A stretch of 64,000 nucleotides of DNA, taken from Armatimonadota bacterium. Lineage in GTDB: Bacteria > Armatimonadota > Fimbriimonadia > Fimbriimonadales > Fimbriimonadaceae. This document shows, piece by piece, positions 10,361 to 20,430 of the stretch (its first letter is position 1; every line of letters begins with the position of its first letter). The notes beneath the pieces were generated by a model, which saw only the letters and a list, made by a program, of their open reading frames with translations, did no database searches and was not told where the DNA came from. The stretch is from the NCBI GenBank assembly GCA_016789105.1, contig JAEURN010000008.1:496001-560000 (forward strand), written 5' to 3'. The position numbers and the translations under genes were made by a program.

Positions 10361-11497
10361 TCATGGTTGCCTCCCCGTCCCCCAATGCGGCCCCGGCCCC
10401 AGTGACTTCAGGTAGGCATCGCGCCACCGGTGGATGTCCGACGCCGTCGGGACAGGACGCGGGAGCCGCGCTTCCAGAGGGGGCAAAGCGGGGAGCGGCT
10501 CGGCGGACAGGGTTTGGTAGTAATAGGCCACAGTGGCCAATTCCAGGGTCAGGCAGTTGTCGTGCCCATGCTCGATCGAAAAGCTGAGGCTGTTTTGGTA
10601 ACGGATGGGATCCATGTGGTGAAACCGGTAAAGGTGGGTTCGCCCCAGCCAACCGATGCGGGGCTCCGCATTGCCGAAGCCGGGAACCCGAGCAATCCCA
10701 AAGCATGGGTGGTCATACCGTTCGTCGGGTGACCAGGATGTATTGAAATAGTCTTCCGTCCCCGTCCCGTGCAGCCCAGGCCACGGCTCACCATCCACCA
10801 GGATCATATCGTCGCCTTCGCCGTACCACATCGGGCCGGGGTTGTTGACATAGTAGTTGACCCCGACAAAATGGCCGGTGCCGGAAGTTTCTAAAACCAC
10901 AAAGTTGTTTTGAGTCCCCGGGTTTTTCCCATAGGGTCGGAGCAGGGCCCATTCGTTCTCGTCCCGTTCTGCATTTTCCGGCTGGGTGAGTTCTTGCCGG
11001 TATTGCGCATGGAAGTACGCCGTATCGGGAGGGAGCCCGTCCAGTTCTTCCCAATCGACGTAAAAGTAGAGGCGCTCCAGCGGGAACTCGGGCGATTCGT
11101 TCACCAATTCGATCTTTGCGCCAAGGGCGAACGGCATGGGGAAGTAGCAGACCAACGCCCGCCCGTCGCGAGGGGCACATGCTAGGTATGGGCTAGAAAA
11201 GTTGTATGTTTCCCCCCAGCCGTTGCCAAAAAAATCACCGACCGGGCATTCCACGCTCGCATGGGGGTGGCCGTCCCAAGTCATTCTGAGGACGAGGTTT
11301 TTCCGATACATCGGGTCGTGTGAGTGGAGCGTTATCCAGATATGTCGAATCACGCCCGCTCCACTACATTCTTGAAGTGTGCAAGTACTGCCAGCAGCGA
11401 CTTGGACATAGTCGTCGTTGCCGCCCGTGCGGTCATAGCTGGAACTGCGCCGGGACCGCGCACGGGAAATCGTCGTCAGGGCCTGCCAATCGTGCAT
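10361..11497 (-). CDS. DUF2961 / GH172-like protein
   Basis: The 378-residue protein shows the DUF2961 start (RSRRSSSYDRTGGNDDY), the early beta-strand region GAGVIRHIWITL, DFFGNGWG, the conserved GTGTEDYFNTSW, and a late SFSIEHGHDN motif. Members form the GH172 glycoside hydrolase family, in which some act on furanosides (fructofuranosides, arabinofuranosides), usually as multimers. Acidic residues in the TGTEDYF motif are candidate catalytic positions. No signal peptide is apparent, so it may act in the cytoplasm. It starts 6 nt after the cyclase stop and is probably the last gene of a three-gene operon. Substrate unknown. Confidence 0.85.
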   Translation of the reverse strand: MHDWQALTTISRARSRRSSSYDRTGGNDDYVQVAAGSTCTLQECSGAGVIRHIWITLHSHDPMYRKNLVLRMTWDGHPHASVECPVGDFFGNGWGETYNFSSPYLACAPRDGRALVCYFPMPFALGAKIELVNESPEFPLERLYFYVDWEELDGLPPDTAYFHAQYRQELTQPENAERDENEWALLRPYGKNPGTQNNFVVLETSGTGHFVGVNYYVNNPGPMWYGEGDDMILVDGEPWPGLHGTGTEDYFNTSWSPDERYDHPCFGIARVPGFGNAEPRIGWLGRTHLYRFHHMDPIRYQNSLSFSIEHGHDNCLTLELATVAYYYQTLSAEPLPALPPLEARLPRPVPTASDIHRWRDAYLKSLGPGPHWGTGRQP

Positions 11498-11503
11498 GAC
11501 CGC

Positions 11504-13633
11504 TTATTTTAGGCTCATGTGGAAGCTGCCATCCCAATCTTTTTCCGGCGGCTTGCGCATGAACTTGAGGCAACGCGCATGGAGGATCGCACTTGGCCCG
11601 TCGCGGGGGACCTTGGCCAAGATCTCTTCATAGGCTTTTGCAGCCTCTTGAAACCGGCGGTTTTGATAAAGCGCAAAGGCCTCGTTGCTCATCTGGGCCA
11701 GCTCCCGCGTTTCCGGCTTGGCCCCTTGGGCAAATCCCAACGGCTCATAGACGGCATCCGGTTCGAGCCGGCCCATCACCGCCACGGAATCGACGAGCCT
11801 CCAGACAAAGTTCTCCTCTGATTCCAAAAACGTCTTGTGGCTGGCAAGGATGTGGGTGCCATAAAATTTGTTGAGGCCCTGCAGGCGGCTGGCAAGGTTC
11901 ACGCTGTCGCCGATGACCGTGTAGGTCATCCGTTTTTTGCTGCCAACATTGCCGACAATGACATCTCCGGTCGCCACCCCAAAACTGGCACTGAGGGTCG
12001 GCATGTTGTTGTGCCGCAGCTCCACATGCAAATCGTTGATGGCTTGCAGGCTGCGCAGTGCCGCGCCGATGGCGGCAACCGCATGGTCGCCGGTGACTGT
12101 CGGTGCCCCCCAAAATGCCATGACGTCGTCACCATTGAATTTGTCGACCGTGCCTCCGTTATCCAAGACGACATCGCTCAAAACATCCAAGTATTCGGCG
12201 AGGATCTCCACCAAATCCTCTGGGGGAAGTTCGTGGCTGAGCCGGGTGAACCCCACAATGTCCCCAAAGTAGGTGGTGATGTGTCGCCGCTCGCCCCCGA
12301 GTTTGGCTTCCTGTCCGCTGGCGATCAGAGACCGCGCATATTCGGCAGGGACGAGTTTTTCCATGGACCGGAGCCCGGACTTCAAAGTTTCGAAGGAAGC
12401 TGAGAGATTGTCGATTTCGCGGATCCGGCTTTCTAACGGTTTTCCTTCGCCCCACTCAAACCGCTTGATCCGCATCGTTTCTTCCACCAGCTGCTTCAAT
12501 GGTCGGACAACCCGGCCTGCGAGCAGGGTGGCCATCGTTGCCCCAACCGCCAGGGAGAGGGCGGTGAAGGTGGCGAAGAAAAGGGTGGTTTCGCGGGACC
12601 AGTCGACAAAGTCGTTCTGCGGCAGGGCCACCGCCAAAACCCATGGTGGCCTCTGGGCGCCGGCAATCCGGCGAAATCCCAAAAAGTAACGTTCCCGGTT
12701 GTATTTGAACTGGCCCAGCCGGGTTTCGTTGGAATCAAACCGCGGCAGCCCGCGGACTGTCTTGGCCACAATCCGCAGCCGGTCATCGGGGATCTCGTCG
12801 ATGGTCACAAGGCGCGGATTGCCGCCTTCGGTCGTCATAAGTCGCTGAGGCTGGGGGTCGGCGATCACCTTGGTCCGATCCGGAAGCACCTCGATCAAGG
12901 TGGCAAACCCGTGTTGGCTGACCTTGACCGTCTGCAGGAAACGGCTCAAATCGGTCAGGGTGATCGAAATCGAAACCACTCCAAAGAACCGGCCCTCGGC
13001 GTCGGTGATCGGGGCTGAACAGATTGTGCCGAGTTGGGGCCCCGAGGGGAGGTTCTGCAGGACGTCGGCCGTGGTCCAAGAAACCAATTTGGATTCTTTG
13101 GTGATGGAATAGGCGTTGGATGTCCGTTGATCTGCGGCGGTTTCGGAAACCTGTCCGGCTGGCTCCAACCGGTTGCCAAACGGGGTGAACTTCTTCAAGA
13201 CGGTTTTGCCGCCGGCAATGGCCTGGGTTGTCCGCACGACAACGCCGCCGCTGGGGGACTGCGCGACCTGTAGGAATTCGCCCGTTTTATCCAGCGTTAC
13301 GGTGACGGCCGCATATTGGGGCTTCACGCGGATCAGCTCGACCAATTGGGGGGCGAAATGGAGGAAATTTTCGGAATTAAGCGGTTTGGATCCTGGCCCG
13401 ACAATGTTTGGGCTAACCAGGCCGGCGGCGACTCGGGCCTCATTTTCCGTGTCAGAAAGGAGGGCGTCGACCCGTTGGTCGATCAGCCGGCTCGATTGCA
13501 GAATGACCCGGTCGCTCAGCTCGTTCGCCATTTTGCCGACCTTGAGGGATGTGTAAGCCGCCGCCGCGCCAAGGGCGATGAGCAAAACAATAGAAATCCG
13601 GATCAGGAGGGCGGTTTGGAACGAGATGGTCAT
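11504..13633 (-). CDS. Membrane sensor class III adenylate/guanylate cyclase
   Basis: The 709-residue protein has an N-terminal helix, then a periplasmic sensor of about 310 residues resembling a double CACHE domain. A second helix (about 343-365, FFATFTALSLAVGATMATLL) and a HAMP-like linker follow. The cyclase catalytic domain spans about 450-620 and carries metal-binding Asp in FGDIVGFT (about 457) and NGDDVMAF, plus the Asn/Arg transition-state segment VIGDSVNLASRL (about 574-585). The last 65 residues look like a TPR-type helical pair. It should make cAMP or cGMP in response to an extracytoplasmic ligand. It is tightly spaced (6 nt) with both neighbours. Confidence 0.9.
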   Translation of the reverse strand: MTISFQTALLIRISIVLLIALGAAAAYTSLKVGKMANELSDRVILQSSRLIDQRVDALLSDTENEARVAAGLVSPNIVGPGSKPLNSENFLHFAPQLVELIRVKPQYAAVTVTLDKTGEFLQVAQSPSGGVVVRTTQAIAGGKTVLKKFTPFGNRLEPAGQVSETAADQRTSNAYSITKESKLVSWTTADVLQNLPSGPQLGTICSAPITDAEGRFFGVVSISITLTDLSRFLQTVKVSQHGFATLIEVLPDRTKVIADPQPQRLMTTEGGNPRLVTIDEIPDDRLRIVAKTVRGLPRFDSNETRLGQFKYNRERYFLGFRRIAGAQRPPWVLAVALPQNDFVDWSRETTLFFATFTALSLAVGATMATLLAGRVVRPLKQLVEETMRIKRFEWGEGKPLESRIREIDNLSASFETLKSGLRSMEKLVPAEYARSLIASGQEAKLGGERRHITTYFGDIVGFTRLSHELPPEDLVEILAEYLDVLSDVVLDNGGTVDKFNGDDVMAFWGAPTVTGDHAVAAIGAALRSLQAINDLHVELRHNNMPTLSASFGVATGDVIVGNVGSKKRMTYTVIGDSVNLASRLQGLNKFYGTHILASHKTFLESEENFVWRLVDSVAVMGRLEPDAVYEPLGFAQGAKPETRELAQMSNEAFALYQNRRFQEAAKAYEEILAKVPRDGPSAILHARCLKFMRKPPEKDWDGSFHMSLK

Positions 13634-13639
13634 CCGTGG

Positions 13640-15961
13640 CTAGTCGCCGGCGTGATACCTCTCAAAGAGCAAAGCCGCAACCAAAAACGATTCTGGCACA
13701 GCAAACGCCGCCCAGGTTTCAAACCGCTTCCGGTCGAATTCGGCCAAAGCATGCAAGGCGCCCCGCTCGTCGCCAGACGAGTACTTTTCCAAGGCAACCG
13801 AAAATTGGGGCACGCGGCGGCTGAGTCCCCGGTACCGTCGCAGCAGTTCGGTGTCTCTGACCACTTCGCCAAGGGCAAACAGCCGGTAAAGGTCGCGGTC
13901 TAGGTCAAAAAGTTTGGCTGCCCCCAGCAGGCATCTCCGGCGTTTTGTCGAACCAACTGAGGCTTGGGCGGCTTGCAGGATCAGCGGAAGGTCGCCCTCA
14001 TCCCCGACAGTGCCGAGAGCATAGGCCGTCTCGGAGGTGGCTTCATGCGGATACCACTCCAGGGCCGTTCTCAAGCTTGGGGCCAAGTCTTTGATGGCAA
14101 GCTCGGAAATCGCCTCGGCGGCAGCCGTCCGGATGCTGGGGTGTGCTTCCAACAGGGCATCGGCAAAAAGGCTGGGGTCGTTGGCACCCAGATTCCGGAG
14201 GGCTTGCAGGGCGGCCCGCCGAATGTCGGCATCGCCAGGTTGGGTGGCGGCTGCACGCAGCGATTCGATCGCCCGGGGGTCGCCAAGTCGGCCCAAAGCC
14301 TTGGCCGCGGCCCGGCGGAGGATGCTGCTGGGGTTTTCCAACATTTCGACAAGGAACGAAAGCGCCACCGGCTGGCCCGAATCCCCGAGGGCTTCGATCG
14401 TCTCCTCCTCGACTGATTCGGGATGGGCCCGGGCGTGTTCCATCAGGGCTTCGGCCGCCCCCAATGTGCGCAAACGCCCAAGGGCAAAGGTCGCTTCCCG
14501 CCGGATTTGCGGCGACGGGTCGTACAGCGCCTCGTGAAGTTCGTTAGTCCCCAGGCTCATCTTGGTTTCCCCCATGGACCGGATCGCCCCGAGACGGGTG
14601 CGTTCGTCGGTGCCCCGCCGCACCGTACGCAATGCGGCAAACGACCGGGGGGTCACGCCCGTAATCTGCCGGACGGTTTCCGAAAGCGGGGATGCCCCCC
14701 GCTCCTTGACACGGGTCAGAAGCAGCAATGCGATCACCCGCTCCACCGTAACGGCGGCAAAGACGAGTTTGTAGGCCCACTCAGCCCCCTGCAAGGGGCG
14801 GAGCGCGGCCAGCATCCAACTGCCCGCCAACGGCGAGACGGCCAGCGCAATGCTGTTGACCGTCAATGCCGTTGCCAAATAGTTGGCGCGGTTCGATTCG
14901 TTGGAAGAGGCCAGATATAGGTTCATCTGCCCAACCCCGACCCCCGACCAAAAAATTCCGACAAAAACATGACCGATCCCCAAGATCAACATGTTTTGCA
15001 AGGGGTTGCCGGCCTGGCAGGCCACCCACATCAAGGGCGTCAACGTCACGCCCCCGGCGGTCAAGAGCAGGAGCGGCTTGTTGCCATACCGGTCTGCCAG
15101 AAATCCGCTGACTTTGACCGTCAACAGAGTGCCGACCGCTGAGGCCACACTGGTCACCTGCAGGACAGTGAAGTCCAATTTTAAGGTCTCGAAAGCAAAG
15201 GCCGAGAACAGGTTCCCGGCAAACCCCTGGCTGATGGCGATCCAGGCGCCAAAGGCCATGATGCGGCGGAAGTTCGGATCCCGCAAAGGCTCGCGGACTA
15301 CCCCCACCACCTCCCGCAAATCGGGCTTAACGACCTCTTCCCGGTTGGAATCGGTCATCCGGTAGTAATAAAGCATGCTCAAAGCGGCAAAAACCCACCC
15401 GAGCCCAAAAACAATCGTGAAACCCACGCCTTCATTTGGGGTTCCTTTGAACAAGTCGAGCAGGCGGGCACCGACCAAGCCGACCACCATGCCGGTGACC
15501 GTGGCGATCATGGTTCTTTGGCTGAAATACCAACCCCGCGCGCGTTCGGGGACGATTTTGCCGAGCCACTCGTTGTAGATGGGGTTGACCAGGTTCACGC
15601 AAAACGCGGCCAACGTGAGGCAGAACAACAAGATGGCCAATTTGGCCGGGTTGGGGAGAGGAGCCAGCGGCAACAGGATGATGGGGAGGAACAAGAGCCT
15701 CCAGGCCAGACCGCCCCGGGCCACATAACTCTTGAAACTGGAAGACGCCCGGCCGAGTGCCGCCCCCGGGATCTGCATCAGCCCCATGGCTGCGGGCAGT
15801 GCGCCCAACAGGCCGATGGCGAAATCTCCGCCGCCCAAATACTGGACGAAACCGACCATCAACGATCCCCCAAAAAGGGTGATGAACGCCGTGGCGTAAG
15901 CCCCGTCCCAATTGGCGACACGGAGCGTATCGAGGGTTTCGAGCCGCGATGGGGCCGCCAT
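13640..15961 (-). CDS. MFS transporter fused to C-terminal HEAT-repeat domain
   Basis: The 773-residue protein starts MAAPSRLETLDTLR; an upstream in-frame start would run towards the neighbouring terminator. Residues 1 to about 440 form a 12-helix major facilitator transporter with the usual charged loop after helix 2 and another after helix 6. From about residue 460 to 720 there are tandem HEAT/PBS-lyase-like repeats (e.g. REATFALGRL, RRAAAKALGRLGDPRAIESL, RRAALQALRNLG). These form a soluble solenoid, probably cytoplasmic, for protein contacts. The fusion is unusual. It heads a run with the cyclase and the GH172-like gene (6-nt gaps). Substrate unknown. Confidence 0.88.
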   Translation of the reverse strand: MAAPSRLETLDTLRVANWDGAYATAFITLFGGSLMVGFVQYLGGGDFAIGLLGALPAAMGLMQIPGAALGRASSSFKSYVARGGLAWRLLFLPIILLPLAPLPNPAKLAILLFCLTLAAFCVNLVNPIYNEWLGKIVPERARGWYFSQRTMIATVTGMVVGLVGARLLDLFKGTPNEGVGFTIVFGLGWVFAALSMLYYYRMTDSNREEVVKPDLREVVGVVREPLRDPNFRRIMAFGAWIAISQGFAGNLFSAFAFETLKLDFTVLQVTSVASAVGTLLTVKVSGFLADRYGNKPLLLLTAGGVTLTPLMWVACQAGNPLQNMLILGIGHVFVGIFWSGVGVGQMNLYLASSNESNRANYLATALTVNSIALAVSPLAGSWMLAALRPLQGAEWAYKLVFAAVTVERVIALLLLTRVKERGASPLSETVRQITGVTPRSFAALRTVRRGTDERTRLGAIRSMGETKMSLGTNELHEALYDPSPQIRREATFALGRLRTLGAAEALMEHARAHPESVEEETIEALGDSGQPVALSFLVEMLENPSSILRRAAAKALGRLGDPRAIESLRAAATQPGDADIRRAALQALRNLGANDPSLFADALLEAHPSIRTAAAEAISELAIKDLAPSLRTALEWYPHEATSETAYALGTVGDEGDLPLILQAAQASVGSTKRRRCLLGAAKLFDLDRDLYRLFALGEVVRDTELLRRYRGLSRRVPQFSVALEKYSSGDERGALHALAEFDRKRFETWAAFAVPESFLVAALLFERYHAGD

Positions 15962-16013
15962 CCATTGATTTTGAAGGCGGCAGGGGGGGTGACCTAGGGG
16001 CTTTTTAAAGAGC

Positions 16014-16037
16014 AAAAGGCCCCCCAAATGGAGGGCC
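16014..16037 (-). terminator. Intrinsic terminator after spondin-domain gene
   Basis: On the minus strand GGCCCTCC pairs with GGGGGGCC (8 bp, one T-G pair, 4-nt loop) and is followed by TTTT. It lies 25 nt past the stop of the 16063-16797 gene. Confidence 0.75.
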
Positions 16038-16062
16038 AGGTGAGGTTTGGGGTGAAAAGGGC

Positions 16063-16797
16063 TTACTTCTTGCGGCGGCGGAATGCGGCGGCAATCCCAA
16101 GGCCGAGGACGGCGAACGTGGCCGGTTCGGGAACCGGGGTCACCGTGACGCGGGCCAAGTTGCTATTCAATGTCCAATCCTCTTGCTGTTGCCAGCTGTC
16201 GCCGACGTTCGGGATGATCGTGTCGTGGATCCGGATGCGGTTGTTGGAATCCGCCGGGTTGCCGGATCCACCCAAGAATCCGAGATCGGCAGCGTTTTGG
16301 GTGTTTTGCTCAGTTCCGGCATCCCAGGCGCGGAGCCCGGTGATGACGGTTGAGAAGCTGCGCGCCGTGCCATCTTGCTGGAACAGGAAGATGCCCGCGC
16401 TGCTGACGCTTTCCCCTAAGAACCCGTCGTTGGTGTGGCCGAGCATCGTCGCAAAACTCAAGTAGCCGTGGGCCATGTCCGCCGTGAAGGTTGATGTGCT
16501 GGAGTTCCCCGTTGTCAAAGGGCTGCCCGGCAAGCGCCCAAAGGACATCACGGCGCTGCCGGCGGCAGTGGCGATGCTAAACATCGGGGTGGTGTTGCCC
16601 CCTTCGGCGATGGCTTTGATCCCGGCTGAGCTGGTGCCGTTGATGTCAAAGATGTTGAATGTCGAGTCACTAGCGGAAAAGAAGGCCGGGCTCAAAGGCT
16701 GCGGGCCCAGGTTTTCCACGGTGATTTGGAACGTTTGTTGGGCGTTGGCGCCCACGGCAACCGCGGCCAAAGCGGCAAGGGTCAAGATTCGGTTCAT
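16063..16797 (-). CDS. Spondin-domain PEP-CTERM protein
   Basis: The 244-residue protein has the signal peptide MNRILTLAALAAVAVGANA. Most of the mature part resembles a spondin-N domain: the opening FQITVENLGPQPLSPAFF, then AGIKAIAEGG and later GFLGESVSSAGIF. The C-terminus is a PEP-CTERM signal (VPEPATFAVLGLGIAAAFRR and a Lys tail). Spondin-N domains are extracellular adhesive folds. The frame is open for another 92 codons upstream without a signal peptide; the chosen ATG has AGAGGA about 9 nt before it. It is monocistronic with its own terminator. Function unknown; cell-surface role inferred. Confidence 0.85.
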   Translation of the reverse strand: MNRILTLAALAAVAVGANAQQTFQITVENLGPQPLSPAFFSASDSTFNIFDINGTSSAGIKAIAEGGNTTPMFSIATAAGSAVMSFGRLPGSPLTTGNSSTSTFTADMAHGYLSFATMLGHTNDGFLGESVSSAGIFLFQQDGTARSFSTVITGLRAWDAGTEQNTQNAADLGFLGGSGNPADSNNRIRIHDTIIPNVGDSWQQQEDWTLNSNLARVTVTPVPEPATFAVLGLGIAAAFRRRKK

Positions 16798-17014
16798 TTG
16801 GTTGTTTCCTCTTGTAAGTGCAACTGGGCAAATACATGAGGAGAAGAACCAGGCCCCCGTTTGTGTTCCAAGTTTTTTCCCAAAAGGGGCCGCTGGGTCT
16901 GGTCTCGGGCGTTTTGTAGCTTGGCCAGTTGGGGCAAATGGGCCGGATACAGTCAAAAAGACGCCAATGTGGACAGAAAGGCCGCACTTTTTGCCAGAAA
17001 CTGCCCGGGACCCC

Positions 17015-17043
17015 TTGACCCTGCCTTGGGGACCGCCTATAAT
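17015..17043 (+). promoter_or_regulatory. Promoter of the 16S rRNA unit
   Basis: TTGACC (17015-17020) and a perfect TATAAT (17038-17043) are separated by exactly 17 bp. They lie 188 bp upstream of the mature 16S 5' end and just upstream of the processing-stem arm. This is the best consensus promoter in the window. Confidence 0.8.
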
Positions 17044-17075
17044 TTCACTCGCCCCTCTTGAGGTGGCCAGCAAAT

Positions 17076-17097
17076 TGACAGTTCAATAAAGTGTGAA
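17076..17097 (+). other. 5' arm of pre-16S processing stem
   Basis: TGACAGTTCA and GTGTGAA, separated by a 5-nt bulge (ATAAA), are complementary to TTCACAC and TGAACTGTCA at 18805-18821 beyond the 3' end of 16S. Such long-range pairing flanks rRNA and is the normal RNase III substrate. Confidence 0.75.
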
Positions 17098-17230
17098 GAC
17101 GCAGCATTCAGTAGCAACGAACCGGGCTTCGGCCCAGTTCCGAGCAACATGCAAATACTCCACAAGAGTTTTGTGTGTCCTGTAAAGAACAATTCAGAAA
17201 GCCAAAAAGCTTCTCTGTAAGAAAACCATT
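17098..17230 (+). other. 16S rRNA leader
   Basis: This leader of about 130 nt lies between the processing-stem arm and mature 16S. It contains a small GGGC-TTCG-GCCC hairpin near 17121-17134 and is otherwise non-coding. I see no protein gene or tRNA in it. Confidence 0.6.
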
Positions 17231-18742
<1,512 letters not shown>

Positions 18743-18804
18743 AAGAGTAAGAACTGAGAACCTCAAGTTTAGGATCTCTCACATACTCAGGTCGAACTGC
18801 GCTT

Positions 18805-18821
18805 TTCACACTGAACTGTCA
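18805..18821 (+). other. 3' arm of pre-16S processing stem
   Basis: TTCACAC plus TGAACTGTCA pair with 17076-17097 to give 17 bp interrupted by one 5-nt bulge. The arm lies between the 16S end and the terminator, so the precursor contains only 16S. Confidence 0.75.
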
Positions 18822-18824
18822 TCA

Positions 18825-18865
18825 GCCGCCAGGATCTGCAAAGAACCTGGCGGCTTTGCTGTTTT
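18825..18865 (+). terminator. Intrinsic terminator of the 16S unit
   Basis: A perfect 9-bp stem (GCCGCCAGG with CCTGGCGGC, 12-nt loop) is followed by TTTGCTGTTTT. It ends transcription 83-123 nt after 16S. Confidence 0.8.
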
Positions 18866-18900
18866 GTTAAAGTCTCTATCGAAGACTTGATTACCACGCC

Positions 18901-18909
18901 GGGGGGGGG
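18901..18909 (+). repeat. G9 homopolymer tract upstream of a secreted-protein gene
   Basis: Nine consecutive G residues end 12 nt before the ATG at 18922, in the ribosome-binding region. Tracts of this length are prone to slippage. Confidence 0.9.
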
Positions 18910-18921
18910 TAGCGTCGCACC

Positions 18922-19410
18922 ATGAGGCACCTCTACTTGCTCTCGTCAACTCTGTTTCTTGCGACAACCGCCGCCATGGCTCACGCCCAATGGAGCGAGA
19001 CTCTATATAGCCAAAACACTGGAAATATCCAAGACACACGCACTCCCGTATCAAACACCACCGGCAACGAGGTGTATTCGTTTGGGGGATATGTAAACTT
19101 CACAGTAACTCAGAAGGTGATCGGCGATTGGTGGAGCGTGAGTGGGCAACCCTTTTCTACAGTTCCGCAATGGAGGTCAGGGTACGAGACTGAAGAGGAT
19201 CTCAGCACAGATATGTACACTATTGAGTATGGCCCTTGCGAATTGCCAAACGGATATCGCGTCAAAATTACATTGTCAAAGACAATCATCGAGGGTGATA
19301 ATACTTGGTACTGTACGAGCGACCCCACAGCCTATGCAGGCGCAAAACACCGGAAGCGAACCTGGGAAACACCAGGAACGCCGACGATGGATGTGGAGTT
19401 GATCCCATGA
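18922..19410 (+). CDS. Hypothetical secreted protein
   Basis: The 162-residue protein has a signal peptide ending around TAAMAHAQ, then a beta-rich body with no family I recognise. Two cysteines (in YGPCELP and WYCTSD) could form a disulfide. Codon use and base composition are clearly AT-richer than the rest of the window, as in the next gene. The two genes overlap by 4 nt (ATGA) and so are coupled. The only candidate ribosome-binding sequence is the G-rich tract before the ATG. Possible recent acquisition; function unknown. Confidence 0.75.
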   Translation: MRHLYLLSSTLFLATTAAMAHAQWSETLYSQNTGNIQDTRTPVSNTTGNEVYSFGGYVNFTVTQKVIGDWWSVSGQPFSTVPQWRSGYETEEDLSTDMYTIEYGPCELPNGYRVKITLSKTIIEGDNTWYCTSDPTAYAGAKHRKRTWETPGTPTMDVELIP

Positions 19411-20378
19411 TTGCCGGTCTTTTGGCATTTCAACTTATTGCAAATAATGCCTGTCGGACGGTTCAAACAAAGGTCGTAGACCTTGTCGTCGTCACCTCAT
19501 CAGCCCAGGTTGTCGATACTGCAAAACTATTCAGAGCAATTATTGATAAGGACGAGGCGGAAAAAGCACTAAAGAAACTGGGATTCTACTACCGTGATTT
19601 TGGTCATGTTGGAGTTCTTTGGGATAATGGTGTTTTCGACCTCGACGCCTCCAATGCGAGAGTAGAGCTATGGCAAGAAATCGCTCAAGGGAAAATAAAA
19701 CCTAGGGACACTGTGTTGCTGGGCGACACAGTTGACGCATTTTCCAATTCGGCAGCAAGGCTTTGCCGTGATTGGGGAGTCACTCCTGAAAATTGCCAAA
19801 ATCTCAAGATGCAATTCAATATCTATCGCAAGGTTACCGTCGAGAATGAAACCGGCCAAAGGATGACAAGAGTTCTTTTGGCCGGAAATCCAAATGGCAG
19901 TACAGGGCCAACAAACGATCTGTTGGAAAAGCCTGATAAAAACGCTGACGTCTTGGAAGGAACTGGTGCTGCATCCAAATTTGCCGTAGAATTTTTTGGC
20001 TTTTCGGAATATCCTCAAAGGAGACTTGACGCGCTTGGCGGATTTTTTGATTGGATTGCAACCAAGCAGGCACAGGAGCTTTCACTGATAGATCAAGCCA
20101 TCAAACAGTTTGAATCAATTTTTGAGTCCGAGCATCCCGAGTGGGTTAAAGGAAGCACTGTCCTCAATGAGCAGGAACTGATGGCACTACAACAGGAGAT
20201 GTCTGGATATGTTCAATTGGATCCTTCTTGGGCAAAATTCAGAGTTGCTTCTACTGAGCCGATTGCGGCATTCCACTTAAAGTTTCTCATCAAGAAGAAT
20301 GGCAATCTGACAATGTACGGTGGCCCTGTTTTGGAACCTGATCGTCCAAAAGAGCCCAAGCCGATTATCAAGCCATAA
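19407..20378 (+). CDS. Hypothetical protein, AT-rich two-gene unit
   Basis: The protein of about 323 residues starts MIAGLLAFQLIANNACR at an ATG overlapping the previous stop. A longer in-frame version would lie on the upstream gene and is unlikely. The hydrophobic first 15 residues may be a short signal or anchor. The body is mixed alpha/beta with segments such as KLFRAIIDKDEAEKALKKLG and DTVLLGDTVDAFSNSAARL, and ends in a Pro/Lys-rich tail. I recognise no domain. Composition is AT-richer than neighbours. It is followed by a strong bidirectional terminator. Confidence 0.75.
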   Translation: MIAGLLAFQLIANNACRTVQTKVVDLVVVTSSAQVVDTAKLFRAIIDKDEAEKALKKLGFYYRDFGHVGVLWDNGVFDLDASNARVELWQEIAQGKIKPRDTVLLGDTVDAFSNSAARLCRDWGVTPENCQNLKMQFNIYRKVTVENETGQRMTRVLLAGNPNGSTGPTNDLLEKPDKNADVLEGTGAASKFAVEFFGFSEYPQRRLDALGGFFDWIATKQAQELSLIDQAIKQFESIFESEHPEWVKGSTVLNEQELMALQQEMSGYVQLDPSWAKFRVASTEPIAAFHLKFLIKKNGNLTMYGGPVLEPDRPKEPKPIIKP

Positions 20379-20381
20379 ACT

Positions 20382-20413
20382 GATTTGGCCCCGGAGTAAA
20401 CCGGGGCCAAATC
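20382..20413. terminator. Bidirectional hairpin between convergent genes
   Basis: A perfect 13-bp stem (GATTTGGCCCCGG with CCGGGGCCAAATC, 6-nt loop) lies between the convergent stops at 20378 (+) and 20431 (-). It can serve both strands; T-runs are short (GTTTG on plus). Confidence 0.75.
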
Positions 20414-20430
20414 GTTTGTCATCGATGATT

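Noticed and set aside
18870-18888. AAGTCT / AGACTT inverted repeat between the 16S terminator and the secreted-protein gene
   Set aside because: Only 6 bp with a 7-nt spacer; too weak to call an operator or terminator.
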